This document shows, piece after piece, positions 18,770 to 30,486 of a stretch of 64,000 nucleotides of DNA. The stretch is from Apophysomyces variabilis (Eukaryota > Mucoromycota > Mucoromycetes > Mucorales > Mucoraceae), in assembly GCA_002749535.1 (NCBI GenBank), contig MZZL01000394.1:545975-609974 (forward strand). Direction: 5' to 3'. The position numbers and the translations under genes were made by a program. The number at the start of each line of letters is the position of its first letter. The stretch's first letter is position 1. The notes below the pieces were generated by a model that was given only the letters and a program-made list of their open reading frames with translations, ran no database searches and had not been told where the DNA came from.

Positions 18770-21739
18770 TTTTCTGTGGCAGCTTCTGTTACCACACCTA
18801 GGAAGTTATCAATGTTGGTACAGTCAACAACATACAGCTTTTCTGCAGAGGAGCAAAAAAATATATACTGTTAGTGAGAGCATCTACTCTAGTACAGTAT
18901 ATTCCTACTAGAGCCAATGTCATAGTTTTATTCTGTTTAGGCTCAAAGTAGAAATACACTTTCCCAAAATACTGCTTCATTTCTATATAGATCTGCTGTC
19001 TGTTGGTTCGAGCATACTTGTGATTTTTGTTAGTTATATAATCTAGGTACTAATTGCTTACCTATTGACATCAATGGCCAAATGAACAAAGTAAGCAGCA
19101 TGGTTGCACTCTGAATGCTTTAGGACGCTGCCAAACACTTTGTGATTATACCATAGACGCCCTGAGAAGTTGAAGCTACCGGGTGCAGTATTAGGTAGAC
19201 CCATTCATTGGTAAAAGGCAATTAAAACTCTTTCAAAAGTGGAAGCTGAGATGCCAGCAATGGTACCCATAGTTCCAAATAATGCATGTTTGAATAGACC
19301 TTGCATCTCTGGTACCAGTTCAGCTAGGGATGGATCTATATCTTTATAGCCATCATTTGCTTCAATGTTTGGTTCATTCAGTGCATCAGGCTCAGTATAG
19401 CGCGCTTGTGCTAGCTTAACCATGACGTTAGCAGCATTTAGTCCTGGCGTGCTTCTTGAGGTGATGAAGCAGCTGTAGATGCCAATGGTGCGTTCTAGTG
19501 GCCTGGTACTAAAGTACTGGAGTGGACTGACTTTCTGGATTATATCTGGCACATGTGAGAGATAATGCTAGTTAGGTGTAAATATTGAAAGATGCAACAC
19601 CTTCTTTTCTACCAGTTCCAATAAGTATCCATGCCACAGCTGTATGTCACTAACATAATCATATCAGGTTAAATATTTTTAAAAGTTTAGAATCTTATAC
19701 TTTTATGGCAATAAGATCAGCCTCTGTGATCTGATACTGAAGACTGCATTGACATGCTGTAATTAATGCCATTGCAGCTTCTTGGGCTTTTCAATCCAGA
19801 AATAACCTGACAATGAGAGTTGGGGCGACATATAATAAAAAGTCTAACCAATCAACGGCCCTTTTCATCACATTTGTCCAATTTCCTTGAAAAGTGGCTG
19901 GTACAGATTTCCTTGATGCTTCAATATTATTCATAACGCTGTTAAGAATAGAAGCACCTATCTCAAACAGATTAGAGGCACTGGGCATGTTGTACTTCCC
20001 TTAAATTAATGTAAAAAAGAGATAGCTGATGCCATGGCCAATTAAATGCATTTCATCAAGACTAAAGAACCCTGGTCCATAGAAAGACTTAAGGAACGCA
20101 AACCATGGTGGGGAATCAACACCAACCTACAGATGAGTGAGGAGTAAGGATACTATTTCAGCAATGTTGATAACCTTTACTTCATTTGCTGTTTGGTAGC
20201 CTTCCACTGAGCGCCATCTAACAGGGCTATTGCGCTCTAGAAAATAGATACCTCCAGCATCTGTTGGAGACTCTCCCTCAAGCAGACAGATCCAGCAGCC
20301 TTCCTTAGATTGATGACCACTATGGTTGGCCAGGACAGCTACTGCAGGAATATCACCTGATGCAAGCAAGATGTGAACCTTCGCATGAATACAACTGTTG
20401 CTAACATCGACAATCATTTTATCATTTTGTAGAGCTTCCAGCTCAGACAATATTGGGTCAAGGAAAGACCACAAATTTCTTGGGCGGTTTGGGCCAGGAA
20501 TGATACACATCTGGATCATGTTTTTGACTTCATATCTACAGAAACGTCATTAAATTAGATATAGCATTTTATATACCTTACCTTACAGAAGGATCTATGT
20601 TTAATATGACTGCATAGATAATGGTCATAGAATATTTGTGGTTGTGCTTGAAAGGCTGAAAGCCATTAGCATACAAAGCAAGTGCTATGTCATATTCAGA
20701 GTTAAATAAACTAGATGTGTGGCTTCTATATATTGAGCCATCAAACACATCTTCATACACTCCTGAGTAATGACAGTGTTTGTGATAGTACGTCAGCATG
20801 TCTTACGTTTTTTTATGGCTTAACATAAATGCTAACTGTTTGCCAACTGACAGTATCTGTGCTGTGCTATATAGCTTCAGGCCTGCTGATGGAATGGTCA
20901 CTTCTTCATTTTTGGGACAACTGCAGAAACGACAATGACTGTCATCATACTCACTGTAAAAGAGCATGCACCCTTGCCTGCAGACAGGTATATGCACTGG
21001 CTTTATGGGATACACAGTATTCAGAAGCTTGCATAATAAGTATGGAGAGAAAAGGTGTAAAAATTCTATTTTTATGTTCAATTTAGTCATGTAGATATTG
21101 GCCAAGACATCATAGTATACTTGAGTTAGCAGCAGTCAATATACTGTTAGTAAACTTTACCAATTCTTCATGTGCAGCTCAAGGTATGCCATACTGGTCC
21201 ACTATATGCTGGAGCAGGATACTCTGCTTGTTCACTGGGTCCTCCAGAACATTGGATTTAGTAAATTTGTATTTAACAGGAATACTAGTTGATGACATCT
21301 CTATTGGCACCATTACAATCAATTAGAAGTATAAGATTGAATAGCTATCAAATATACCTATGTTACTAATTCTATCATTGTTAGCAACCCTTGTATCTCT
21401 ATTAGTAAGTTCATTCTCAGTGACTTCAATGTAATGTTCTTCATTGGCAGAATAGTTATCATAGATATCATTGTTCTCCTCAACAGGATGATTGCTATGA
21501 TGCTCAGAGAGGCTCATATCAATGTATGAATCAAAGTTATACTGGTTGCTGTCCAAGTCAAGTGATGTCTGGCAGTGCAAAGTAGCAGGTGAACCTTTGT
21601 TCATATGATCCTTATCTGGCATATCCAAATTATCTTCTAAGCTAACCTGAGGTGTGGCAATCAAAGCATCACTATGCTCTCCAAAACCCTCTTGGCTGGA
21701 GTCCTCAATAGAGAAAGATACCTGCCTATGTTCTGTCAT
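18770..21739 (-). pseudogene. Tnp2-family transposase gene of CACTA-A, interrupted
   Basis: Spread over several minus-strand exons or fragments. The start, MTEHRQVSFSIED (21739), opens an acidic Asn/Asp-rich N-terminal domain. Near 20940-21000 comes VCRQGCMLFY followed by a CRFC zinc motif. The core (20799-20127) shows IALALYANGFQPFK, IIPGPNRPRNLWSFL, HILLASGDIPAVAVL and CWICLLEG, the Transposase_21 (Tnp2) signature. The region 19988-19205 continues the helical part, and 18980-18770 carries the conserved tail (YFGKVYFYFEP, YVVDCTNIDNF). Stops such as TAA after MLSHKKT (20803) and near 21180 interrupt it, beyond what introns explain. The protein would cut CACTA ends in the nucleus. Exon boundaries are not resolved. 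Confidence 0.75.
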
Positions 21740-22233
21740 AAATATTCTATTGCATGCTCATTCTGTTAGGTACAAAGTGTAATATCGCGTAAACACTCCA
21801 AACATACTATTATGTTTTCATTTTAACTGACATATGGGAGGAACTTCTTTCTCTTGCAAGATATAATTGCTTGCATAGTGTATTATGCTTTGAAAACATA
21901 TATTTACTGATGAAACTTTTGCACTAGGCACATTTAAGGTATCCTGGTGGAGGAGCTAGCAAAGTCTGTTTATACATGCGTTTAGTTGGGGTAGTCATAG
22001 TAGAAAATGGAGAAAAGAGAAAAGCTCAAATAAGAAAAAAGCTTTGCTAATATATACGTAGGACAAATTAACTTTTGTACCTCTGAGGAATAAATTGGAG
22101 GCCTTCATTTCTTAAACAAGAGGATATAGTGTAATGTATAAAAGTTTGGTCTAAAGTCCATTTCAAACTTTATTATAAGTACTATATATGTAAGGATCTA
22201 ACCATTTATCATTACAACTTTGCTTCAGACACT

Positions 22234-22965
22234 ATGAGAAACCAATCTAACACTCAAATCATTCTTTCTAAGCTAGATGACATCCTTTCTACAATTAGGA
22301 GGATAGAAGATACCCAGAGACAACAGGATGAGAATATTGGCACTTTTGTTAGATTAGTAGCACAGCAGCAGCAGACTTTAGATTCATTAATGGCCAGGTC
22401 TGTATCTTCTCAGCCCCAGCAAGAAGAAGATCAAAGCAAGCTAACTGAGGAGCATTGAGACCTTGAGCGGCCCAATAACGTGTTGGAAGGAAGAAGAGTA
22501 CCTGTCTAGCTAACCATGACTGTAATCAGAGAATTTGTCTGCAACAATTTTTTCAGTGATGACAAATAGAGAATGAGAAGTGCCATGATAAACCTATGTT
22601 TCATTGTGCGCGACACCATTGGTGAGCTTTGCAAGACATTTCCTAAGTCACAACTCAGCATCTTATGGAGCAAGCTTGAAGTTAGCAGGCAGCAACAGGC
22701 AGTTATGGCTGTAGAAAGCCAGGTTGCACTCATTGGCGTTAGGCTGCAGCACTGCCAGCATTCGTGGGCAGCTCGCTGGCTTCTTCAGACAAAGTGGAGA
22801 AGCCAATACCAGTATCAGCTAGCAAGGGTAAGATTAAATTATAGTTATTGTAATATAATAATCACTTTAACAAACTTTAACAGGCAAAAACTTCCTAAAG
22901 AAATACTAAGTATATGTTGTGTAGTGAAATGTTACTTTAATAACAGTCTTTATTTTAAACAGTAA
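22234..22965 (+). pseudogene. Divergent accessory gene of CACTA-A
   Basis: Transcribed away from the transposase gene. The first frame (MRNQSNTQIILSKLDD, 22234-22458) is rich in Gln and predicted helical, with a heptad-like LDDILSTIRRIEDTQ segment. After three stops within about 115 bases, a second frame (22573-22965) is 130 codons long and includes LWSKLEVSRQQQAVMAV and a Trp/Gln-rich end, followed by a GT (gtaaga at about 22829) that may start an intron. No known domain is recognised. By position and size it corresponds to the plus-strand genes at 54863-55552 and 61270-61875 of the other CACTA family, though similarity between the two is not obvious. A DNA-binding helper role like TNPA is only a guess. 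Confidence 0.5.
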
Positions 22966-23378
22966 TAGTGATGATGGGGGCATAAGAAGATATTGAAACA
23001 GATCTTGATCAATAAATAAATGTTCTTAATCTTCTTCATATCACTTTTATTTCTAAAGATATGATATAAAAACAATAGTCATTGTAAATTAAAAGATAAC
23101 AATACATACTAAAAGGCAATTAAAGTATGTTGCCATATTGTAAGATTGAGAATATAAAGTAACATATATAGGAGGACAAAGTGATTCTATGATGAGCTAT
23201 TGATTAATTATAAAAACTGACGTTAGGTCCAATAACTATCTGACTTACAATTGCAAGCATAGATTTCTAGGTTATAACAAACACTAATCACAGAAATAAA
23301 TATATGTTTCTATGATTACTATATGATTGATTCTATAATATGCTATCATAGAATTTCTATGATTATCCTAGAATTATC
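22966..23378. other. Right interior and subterminal region of CACTA-A (first assembly copy)
   Basis: No gene is seen. The last 100 bases carry the tctatgatta subterminal repeats. The stretch 22395-23378 reappears exactly at 23384-24367. Confidence 0.6.
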
Positions 23379-24367
23379 TCGTNCAGGTCTGTATCTTCTC
23401 AGCCCCAGCAAGAAGAAGATCAAAGCAAGCTAACTGAGGAGCATTGAGACCTTGAGCGGCCCAATAACGTGTTGGAAGGAAGAAGAGTACCTGTCTAGCT
23501 AACCATGACTGTAATCAGAGAATTTGTCTGCAACAATTTTTTCAGTGATGACAAATAGAGAATGAGAAGTGCCATGATAAACCTATGTTTCATTGTGCGC
23601 GACACCATTGGTGAGCTTTGCAAGACATTTCCTAAGTCACAACTCAGCATCTTATGGAGCAAGCTTGAAGTTAGCAGGCAGCAACAGGCAGTTATGGCTG
23701 TAGAAAGCCAGGTTGCACTCATTGGCGTTAGGCTGCAGCACTGCCAGCATTCGTGGGCAGCTCGCTGGCTTCTTCAGACAAAGTGGAGAAGCCAATACCA
23801 GTATCAGCTAGCAAGGGTAAGATTAAATTATAGTTATTGTAATATAATAATCACTTTAACAAACTTTAACAGGCAAAAACTTCCTAAAGAAATACTAAGT
23901 ATATGTTGTGTAGTGAAATGTTACTTTAATAACAGTCTTTATTTTAAACAGTAATAGTGATGATGGGGGCATAAGAAGATATTGAAACAGATCTTGATCA
24001 ATAAATAAATGTTCTTAATCTTCTTCATATCACTTTTATTTCTAAAGATATGATATAAAAACAATAGTCATTGTAAATTAAAAGATAACAATACATACTA
24101 AAAGGCAATTAAAGTATGTTGCCATATTGTAAGATTGAGAATATAAAGTAACATATATAGGAGGACAAAGTGATTCTATGATGAGCTATTGATTAATTAT
24201 AAAAACTGACGTTAGGTCCAATAACTATCTGACTTACAATTGCAAGCATAGATTTCTAGGTTATAACAAACACTAATCACAGAAATAAATATATGTTTCT
24301 ATGATTACTATATGATTGATTCTATAATATGCTATCATAGAATTTCTATGATTATCCTAGAATTATC
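23379..24367. other. Probable assembly duplication after TCGTN
   Basis: TCGTN at 23379-23383 is followed by 984 bases identical to 22395-23378 (offset 989), including both short frames seen at 22506-22965. The same TCGTN joint occurs at 37567-37571 with a 33-base repeat around it. This fits two contig ends that overlap but were not merged. The second copy of the accessory gene here should not be counted. Confidence 0.8.
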
Positions 24368-24480
24368 CTATAATTTATCATAGAATTCTATGATCTATTA
24401 TATAATTATCATAGACATCATAGAAATCATAGAAATAATCATAGAAACAGGGCGTTTTTATGATTATTTTTCCTATAGTG

Positions 24481-24739
24481 TATACTATCTCTATACTTTT
24501 TCCTTACTTCTCACTCCCCTTTTACTTACTGTTTCCTATTTGCTACATTTGGCCAAAGTATTATGCCAATCTTTATATTATTTAGTCTATGCTCCACTTA
24601 CCCTCCTTTATGTTTTTTTATTTTTTACCTTGTATTTGAGGTTTTTTACATTCTTATGCCAAAAGATTAATAGATGGGTAATTTGCTTATAATAGATAAT
24701 GCTTATTAAGCCTAATAATAAACAAATACTTCATCTCTA
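24481..24739 (+). other. LINE 3' UTR, second part
   Basis: Resumes the LINE after CACTA-A. It ends with ttaagcctaataataaacaa and a short tail, which recur at 25112-25163. Confidence 0.6.
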
Positions 24740-24752
24740 GCATATCAATAGA

Positions 24753-24831
24753 GCATATCCCCAAAGCTTAATGGTTAAGAACTATGCTTGCTACTGAGTA
24801 AGTTGCCAGTTTCAATCTTGCCCTCTACCTA
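24753..24831 (+). pseudogene. Decayed tRNA-like sequence
   Basis: A box A-like AGCTTAATGGTTAAG and a box B-like AGTTTCAATCT are spaced as in a tRNA, with a possible anticodon arm CTTGC/GTAAG between them. Acceptor and T-stem pairing is poor. It starts gcatatc, the same heptamer as at the LINE/tRNA-Ser junction. It may be a tRNA gene decayed by C-to-T change, or a tRNA-derived repeat. Confidence 0.3.
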
Positions 24832-24839
24832 GTTAAGAG

Positions 24840-25163
24840 TTTTAATATTATATTGTCTTCTCCTCTATGTTATTATGCTCCTAGTATTATGCTTACCAGA
24901 TTTCTTCTCTGTGTTTCTCTCACTTGCCAGCTTGTAGGGCATTTATTTGAAAAATTCTGCAGAAAAAGAGTTCTATCATTGTTAGTTATAGTCAGACCTT
25001 GTAAGCTTTCTTTTATACTTTTTTTGTTCCTCTAGTATTTTCTCTATTTATGTTTGATAGAGTTTTTCAGTTCTTTGTACTTTTAATTAATAGGTGGGCT
25101 AAAATGTGCTTATGATAAACAATGCCTATTAAGCCTAATAATAAACAAACACTTTATTTCTCT
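24840..25163 (+). pseudogene. 5'-truncated LINE 3' fragment (LINE-B)
   Basis: The last 70 bases match the LINE tail (ctattaagcctaataataaac). Upstream it is T-rich like the LINE 3' UTR. No coding part remains. It joins head-on to the next LINE 5' end. Confidence 0.5.
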
Positions 25164-27110
25164 AGTATATTGACACTTTTTCTTCTGCTTTAGTATAGTT
25201 ACACAAAGAAGTATATATTACATTGCTAAAAATAACTAACAATAACAACAAAACACTACTACTGAAACACCTATCACTGTGGTAGAATAGGCGTTTTACT
25301 TACATTTTACCCCTGGATAATACATGAGATTTTACCCACTTTCCCATAGGGGGAGCAATCTTTAATATTATTCAGTCTCTTCTTTCCCAGAAGAGAAAAA
25401 ACTAGCAAATGTAAAAGTATAAGCAGTATCACAGTGTATGTATGATTCCTAGGAACTGCATTAATATTTATATCCCATGCTTTTAACATGTTTTTTTATG
25501 GGGTTATTCGCATTTTCTTTTTACTTATCCTTTTCTTTCACAAACTTTTTCCTTTGCTTTTTTTTCACTCCATGGTGTTTTAGTACTTCTTCATCGGCAA
25601 ACTCACTTTTACAATGTTGATGATATATCATCCTAATGATATACAAACTTGACTTAAAAGCATGTTCTTTACTGGTAAGCTTTTATCTTCATTTGACAGT
25701 ACCTCATTCTTTTTTTTTCTTTTTATAGCTGATATAATTGCAACGTTATAGGAAAGATTGCTTCTTACTTTTAACTAAGGTATTTTGATTGACTGACCTA
25801 AATGTAAACTAATCTTGACTTTTTATTTGTCCTATAGAGTAGCTTTTCCTTTCTTTAAAAAAAGGAAACAGAAAAACATGACACATGTTTTAATGGTACA
25901 GATATATTTTTACGTTGTAACTTGATTACTCATCAAGATAATATTTTGTAGGCCTATATATAATGCTGCCATTCGTTATTACTATGCCATCTTAGATATG
26001 TTAACGTGTTAGGTTTAGTATAATTTACTAATTATCATTTTTTAAAACCTATGGTTTTTTAGCCTTTAGTAATTAGGTAAGATTATATAGATCCAATTAT
26101 AAAGTTAGATACCTGTTTGTACGTTATATTATATATCTTCAATAAAGTAAAAATGCTTGTTTTCTCTATATATAAGGCTAAAGAAGTGTATTTTATTGGC
26201 TAAAATAATGAATGCAATGAAAAGAGCATCTAATCGGAAAGACTAGATAAGAATCATTAGCTTCAATAGAATGTATCATTGTAAGCAAGTTAATCCAATA
26301 AAAGAGCTTGAAGGAAAGAATATAGTTGAATAGAATTCCAATGTTAATTGTTGGATGCATATAACTTAGTCCAATAGCATTAATGTAATTACGTCTGACA
26401 CATACTGTTTTATCCAATTAATAAAGGTAATAAAGGTGGGTAAAATGTGGGTAAAATGTGGGTAAAAGGTACGTTTCACCCATTTGTCAAAAGTTTTACC
26501 CACTGGGTAAAACGTGGGTAAAACGTGGGTAAAATGTAAGTAAAATGTGGGTAATATTTGACATTTTACCCAGATTTTACCCAGGGTAAAACGTTCTTTC
26601 AACTGCAGTATATCTATCAAGGAAACCAATATATCTATCTTAGAAAAGTTAAAGATAATCAAGAAATTAACTGTACAATTGAAGTAAAATCTAATTAATC
26701 CAATAAACACTATTATATCTAAAATACAAAACAACTATAATAAATGAATCTAACTAAACTCAAGCTCTCCAACAAACCTACTAATACCAGACATATCAAC
26801 CTCTAGTACAGAGAGTATTAATATTACTTTTAGCAATAGTACTATACTATCTTAGAATAACATATCAGACTATATAGTCCAATTGATTAGTAATCTCAAT
26901 CAAAAAATTATTAAATTATAAAAATAGTTGCAATTATATGTAGCTGAAAAAACAAAGTAAGATGGAGAATGAAAAGAGCTTATAGCTCTTCTTCTGATGC
27001 TTCAACCTAATAAAAACACAATATAAAATAAACTAACCATTAAAACAAAAAAAGAAAACAAAAAACCTAAAGTTTTTCTTGCCTCTGCTATTGCTTTTCA
27101 AAAAGACAAT
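25164..27110 (+). pseudogene. Heavily mutated LINE 5' copy (LINE-C), split by a non-autonomous CACTA
   Basis: 25164-25274 and 26611-27110 align in order with the intact LINE from its 5' end (about 13300) to about 13900, covering the first half of ORF1. Differences are dominated by C-to-T and G-to-A changes; for example gcatatcgacacttc is read here as gtatattgacacttt. ORF1 is filled with stops. The copy starts right after a LINE tail, repeating the junction seen at tRNA-Ser. Similarity fades near 27110. Confidence 0.75.
25275..26610. mobile_element. Non-autonomous CACTA element B, copy 1
   Basis: 1336 bp. The ends CACTGTGGTAGAATAGGCGT and (inverted) TACTGCAGTTGAAAGAACGT are flanked by TAT duplications (25272-25274, 26611-26613). 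Near the right end are repeats of gtgggtaaaat, with inverted ttacccac copies near both ends. There is no transposase frame. It is clearly homologous to 47771-49094. It would depend on a Tnp2 protein from another element. Confidence 0.85.
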
Positions 27111-27540
27111 AACAATTCTAAGGAGACTAGTCAGTATCAACTAAATAAGAGAAATTGGAACCTTTCTCCTATATTTATCAATAAACAAATTATAGACATC
27201 TCGAGTTTTGTTGCTTTAACAAGTAAGAGTTGTTTTTGGTTAGAATTTAATTTATAAAATAAATATAATCTAAATTTGCTGTTACTACTACTTTTTATTT
27301 AAACAAAAATAGTTGATACTCTAATACTCTACTAGACTAATAATATTTATTAGTAAAATTGAAGTATTTAGTATCATGAGCAAGCAAATTATAATAAAAC
27401 TTAGTTTAATTTAGTATTATATACTCTTATATATTAATATCAAACTGTGACCATAACTGGGTTATATAATTAACCTAGTTAACATAGTTTTGTTTAAGTT
27501 TAATTTTATAAGAAAATAGATATATATCCCTTTTAATCAG
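27111..27540. other. AT-rich sequence, no gene seen
   Basis: Low-complexity AT-rich DNA with many stops in all frames. It is probably mutated element debris between LINE-C and the Rep locus. Confidence 0.4.
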
Positions 27541-28060
27541 AGTATTTCTATAATTATATTATAAAAGTATATTTTTATTTACTTTATCAAAAGTAACAGA
27601 ATAGGCTTTAACCATTTTGTTATCTATTTTAAAAAGTAAAAGGATATCTATTTTATATGTTAATTTTTTATCATTATTAACTATAATATCCTTTGCTTTA
27701 TCTAATAATAATTTTTCAAGCTTAGGTATATTTAGCTTTAGCTTATTATTATTAGATTTATAAAGGATATCTTTATAGTTATCCTCTAAAAAATTCTTTA
27801 TAAAATTATTAAGTTTAATATTTATTTTAGAATATTACTTTATTAATATTGAATTTTACAATATTTTAGCTTTATAATCAAAGCCATTATTAGTAGGAAC
27901 TAGGGTTTACCACTTAACTCATGAGTTAATGACTTGAGTCAAGTTGACTTGAGTTTAGCTGACTCAAGTTAATATAAAACCTAACTCGAGTTGACTCAAC
28001 TTGAATTATTTTTGACTTGAGTTAATTTGAGTTAGTGCAAAAAATGACTTGAGTTAACTT

Positions 28061-29397
28061 GAGTTAAATTGTTTATTTAATAGTAAAAAGAGAGGGTAAC
28101 TACAAGGTTTATTAACTAAAGTAATAGACCATATTATTCTCATTTCAGTTCTAAATAAAAGAATGAAGATATTGTCACTGGTTCAGTTTAACAAGCAAAT
28201 AGATTTTATTGTATAGTATTGTAATAATTAGTTTAACTATTGATGATCTTAAAACAGATGTGCAATGATACAACTACTGGTTAAGCAGTAAGGTGTGTAT
28301 AATGTCAAAAGTTTTATTAAAATAAGATTTGGTAATGTGCGCACGTTTATGTACTGCTGATATTTTGTGCAAGTATGAAAGAGTTGAGTGGTTGGATTTT
28401 TTTTTATGAAAAGGAAAAGCATAGAATGAGCATTAATTGGGAATGGCAAAGAACTTGTATTCAAATGTAAAAAAAAAGAAACAGATAAAGTTATTCGTTC
28501 TGGCAATATATACTGCATCTAGCTGATTGAAAATTTAACTAGTCTGATGCATTTAAATGGTGCAATTTGTTTCTTTTTGGGTATATTAGAAAATGGAATA
28601 AGTAATAGTGCGTAAAAAGGCTATAGAATAGACAGTGGTAAAAGCCAGAAAGTGCTCATCCATCACTTTGCAAAAGTTTTCTTATCAGTGACTGTCATAA
28701 CTAGCCTTAACAGTAAGTCTGTACTATATAAGCTTTAAGAGTATAAAGTTAGTTTGTTGTCTTAGTAATACAGTTTGATTGTACTTACTTTATCATGATT
28801 CAAAGACAGCGGGCTAAAGTAATCACTTTTATGCTGAGGGATTTAACTTCTTATTAAAGTATGAAAGTGTTATTTATGATTGATTGAAAGACAGCGGGCT
28901 GAAGCAATCAATCTTATGCTGAGGGATTTAACTTCTTGTTGAAGTATGAAGGTGTTATTTATGACTAATTGAAAGATAGCAAACTGAAGTTATTGTTCTC
29001 TGCTGGTGATTAAATTTTATGCTGAGGCATTAACTTCTCAGTATGATTAACTCCTTTCTGGCAATGAATCATTTCTAAAATAATTTAACTTCCATTAGAC
29101 AATCAGTGTCTTATTAAGCCTAAGATCTTACTGTATAACCGATCTTTTGCATAAAAATTAATGTCAGCAATCAATAGCAAAAGATATAAATACAGGCTGG
29201 TTAAAAAGATGTTTATATCATTTACTATGATTAATCATATTTATCTTCATCCTTTTTATTCATTATAAACTTTCAATCTCAGTCTTTTACATTTATCCAA
29301 GGTTCTTCTAGCGCCCAGATACATTACTTTATCTATACGTTCTATATAATCCTTACCATTCTGTAATCTTACCTTATAGTATGCTGAAGATATTGAT
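28061..29397. other. hAT-1 5' region with 85-bp tandem repeat
   Basis: No gene is seen. At about 28797-29060 an 85-bp unit starting near gacagcggg and containing cttatgctgagggatttaac is repeated about three times, the last copy diverged. It lies upstream of the transposase gene and may be a regulatory or binding region. Confidence 0.5.
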
Positions 29398-30225
29398 ATG
29401 AATATCAGATCCTTGCCATTGCTTCATTGTGCAGAATCATCCATGTCTCTGGTCTTGGAAGATAATAATGAAACTGAGTCTATTACTCAAGAATCTGTTG
29501 CTGATAAATCTTTGGCATCAGTTGATGCTAGTTCTCAACCAGAGAAGAAAAGGAAGACTAACTTTAGCTGGATCTATACAAATGGATGGGCGATCATTGA
29601 TAGGAAAGAGAACAAGATCTGCTGCCAGTTTAAGTTCTCCAACAGCAGCCTATGTGATTACGCCATTGAATATATTGGCAGAACCACTTCTAACATGATC
29701 AGACATCTGAAAAATAAGCACAAGATCAACGAAGATACTCCTTGTGAAGGCCGTCATAGTTTAGTGATAAGAATTGACATTATATTGCAATCCATCAACC
29801 AACAAGCTACCAAGTTCCATATGGAAGTGTTTTATTAACTTTTGCTAGAAGATATGATCACAACAGCCTCTCCATTGTCATCATCAAATCATTCCACACT
29901 TCAGTAGCTATTATACCTTGCTTGATGTGCACCTTCTAAATCTGCTCTTACTTTGCCTAGTCTATCCATGGCTCATCATAATCTGACAAAATACTTTGAC
30001 ATGATGGAGGATCAGGTGATTGCAATGTTGGATAAAGAACTATATATCAGCTATACTCTGGATGTATGGACTAATAATTACCTTATTACCTTTCTTGGTG
30101 TTACAGCCTATTAGATTACTAGCAATTGGAAGCAGAAGTCTATTGTGATTGGATTTGAACTAATTCAGGGCACCCACTCTGCATCAAATTTGGCAGATGT
30201 GTTTTTGAAGGTTCTTGATCGCATG

Positions 30226-30452
30226 TGTAGTATTTTGATAAAGTGTATTAAGGTAGATTCATAAGCTATATCCTTTACATACATCAATTAGACTTGTTTC
30301 AGATGTATGATCTCTGTTACAAAAGATTTATTCTTTAATTATTAGACATGGGTTATTAGTTTATGATCCTTCTTTCAGGAATAAACACCAGTCTCAACGT
30401 ATTCTCTTGTTTGAGTCTCTGTGTCTGATCCATTATCCATCTTAATACAACA
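30226..30452 (+). repeat. 5' LTR of the nested chromovirus
   Basis: TGTAGTATT...ATACAACA; same length and ends as the 3' copy. Confidence 0.93.
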
Positions 30453-30486
30453 TTTTTTTACGTTGAATTCTGAAACCCCTGTCAAG

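Larger units (their letters stand above)
18407..24480. mobile_element. CACTA-A: complete two-gene CACTA DNA transposon
   Basis: The inverted ends CACTACAGGAAAAATAATC and CACTATAGGAAAAATAATC (differing at one position, continuing to ATAA) are flanked by the 3-bp duplication TAT (18404-18406 and 24481-24483). Both are diagnostic of CACTA/EnSpm elements. Subterminal repeats of aatcatagaaat lie inside both ends (18420-18560 and 24290-24470). It carries a Tnp2-type transposase gene on the minus strand and a small divergent gene on the plus strand. A 984-bp stretch is repeated around an N at 23383 and is probably an assembly fault, so the true length is likely about 5.1 kb. Confidence 0.9.
13304..24739 (+). 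mobile_element. LINE (non-LTR retrotransposon), nearly full length, split by CACTA-A
   Basis: Carries ORF1 (to 14644), ORF2 (14641-18093) and a 3' UTR interrupted at 18407-24480. Its 5' sequence gacacttcttcttccgc recurs at the start of the decayed copy at about 25164, which places the 5' end at the tRNA-Ser 5' end. The heptamer gcatatc at 13297-13303 recurs at 24740-24746, just after the 3' terminal repeat, and is a candidate target duplication. The 3' end has no long poly-A and matches the LINE tail at about 25095-25163. Confidence 0.8.

Noticed and set aside
23562..23954. Second copy of the CACTA-A accessory frame
   Set aside because: Identical to 22573-22965 and part of the probable assembly duplication after TCGTN.
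24390..24692. 100-codon frame across the right end of CACTA-A
   Set aside because: It reads through the terminal repeats into LINE 3' UTR and has no protein-like composition.
26366..26734. 122-codon minus-strand frame in element B
   Set aside because: Most of it is translation of the gtgggtaaaat repeats of a non-autonomous element.
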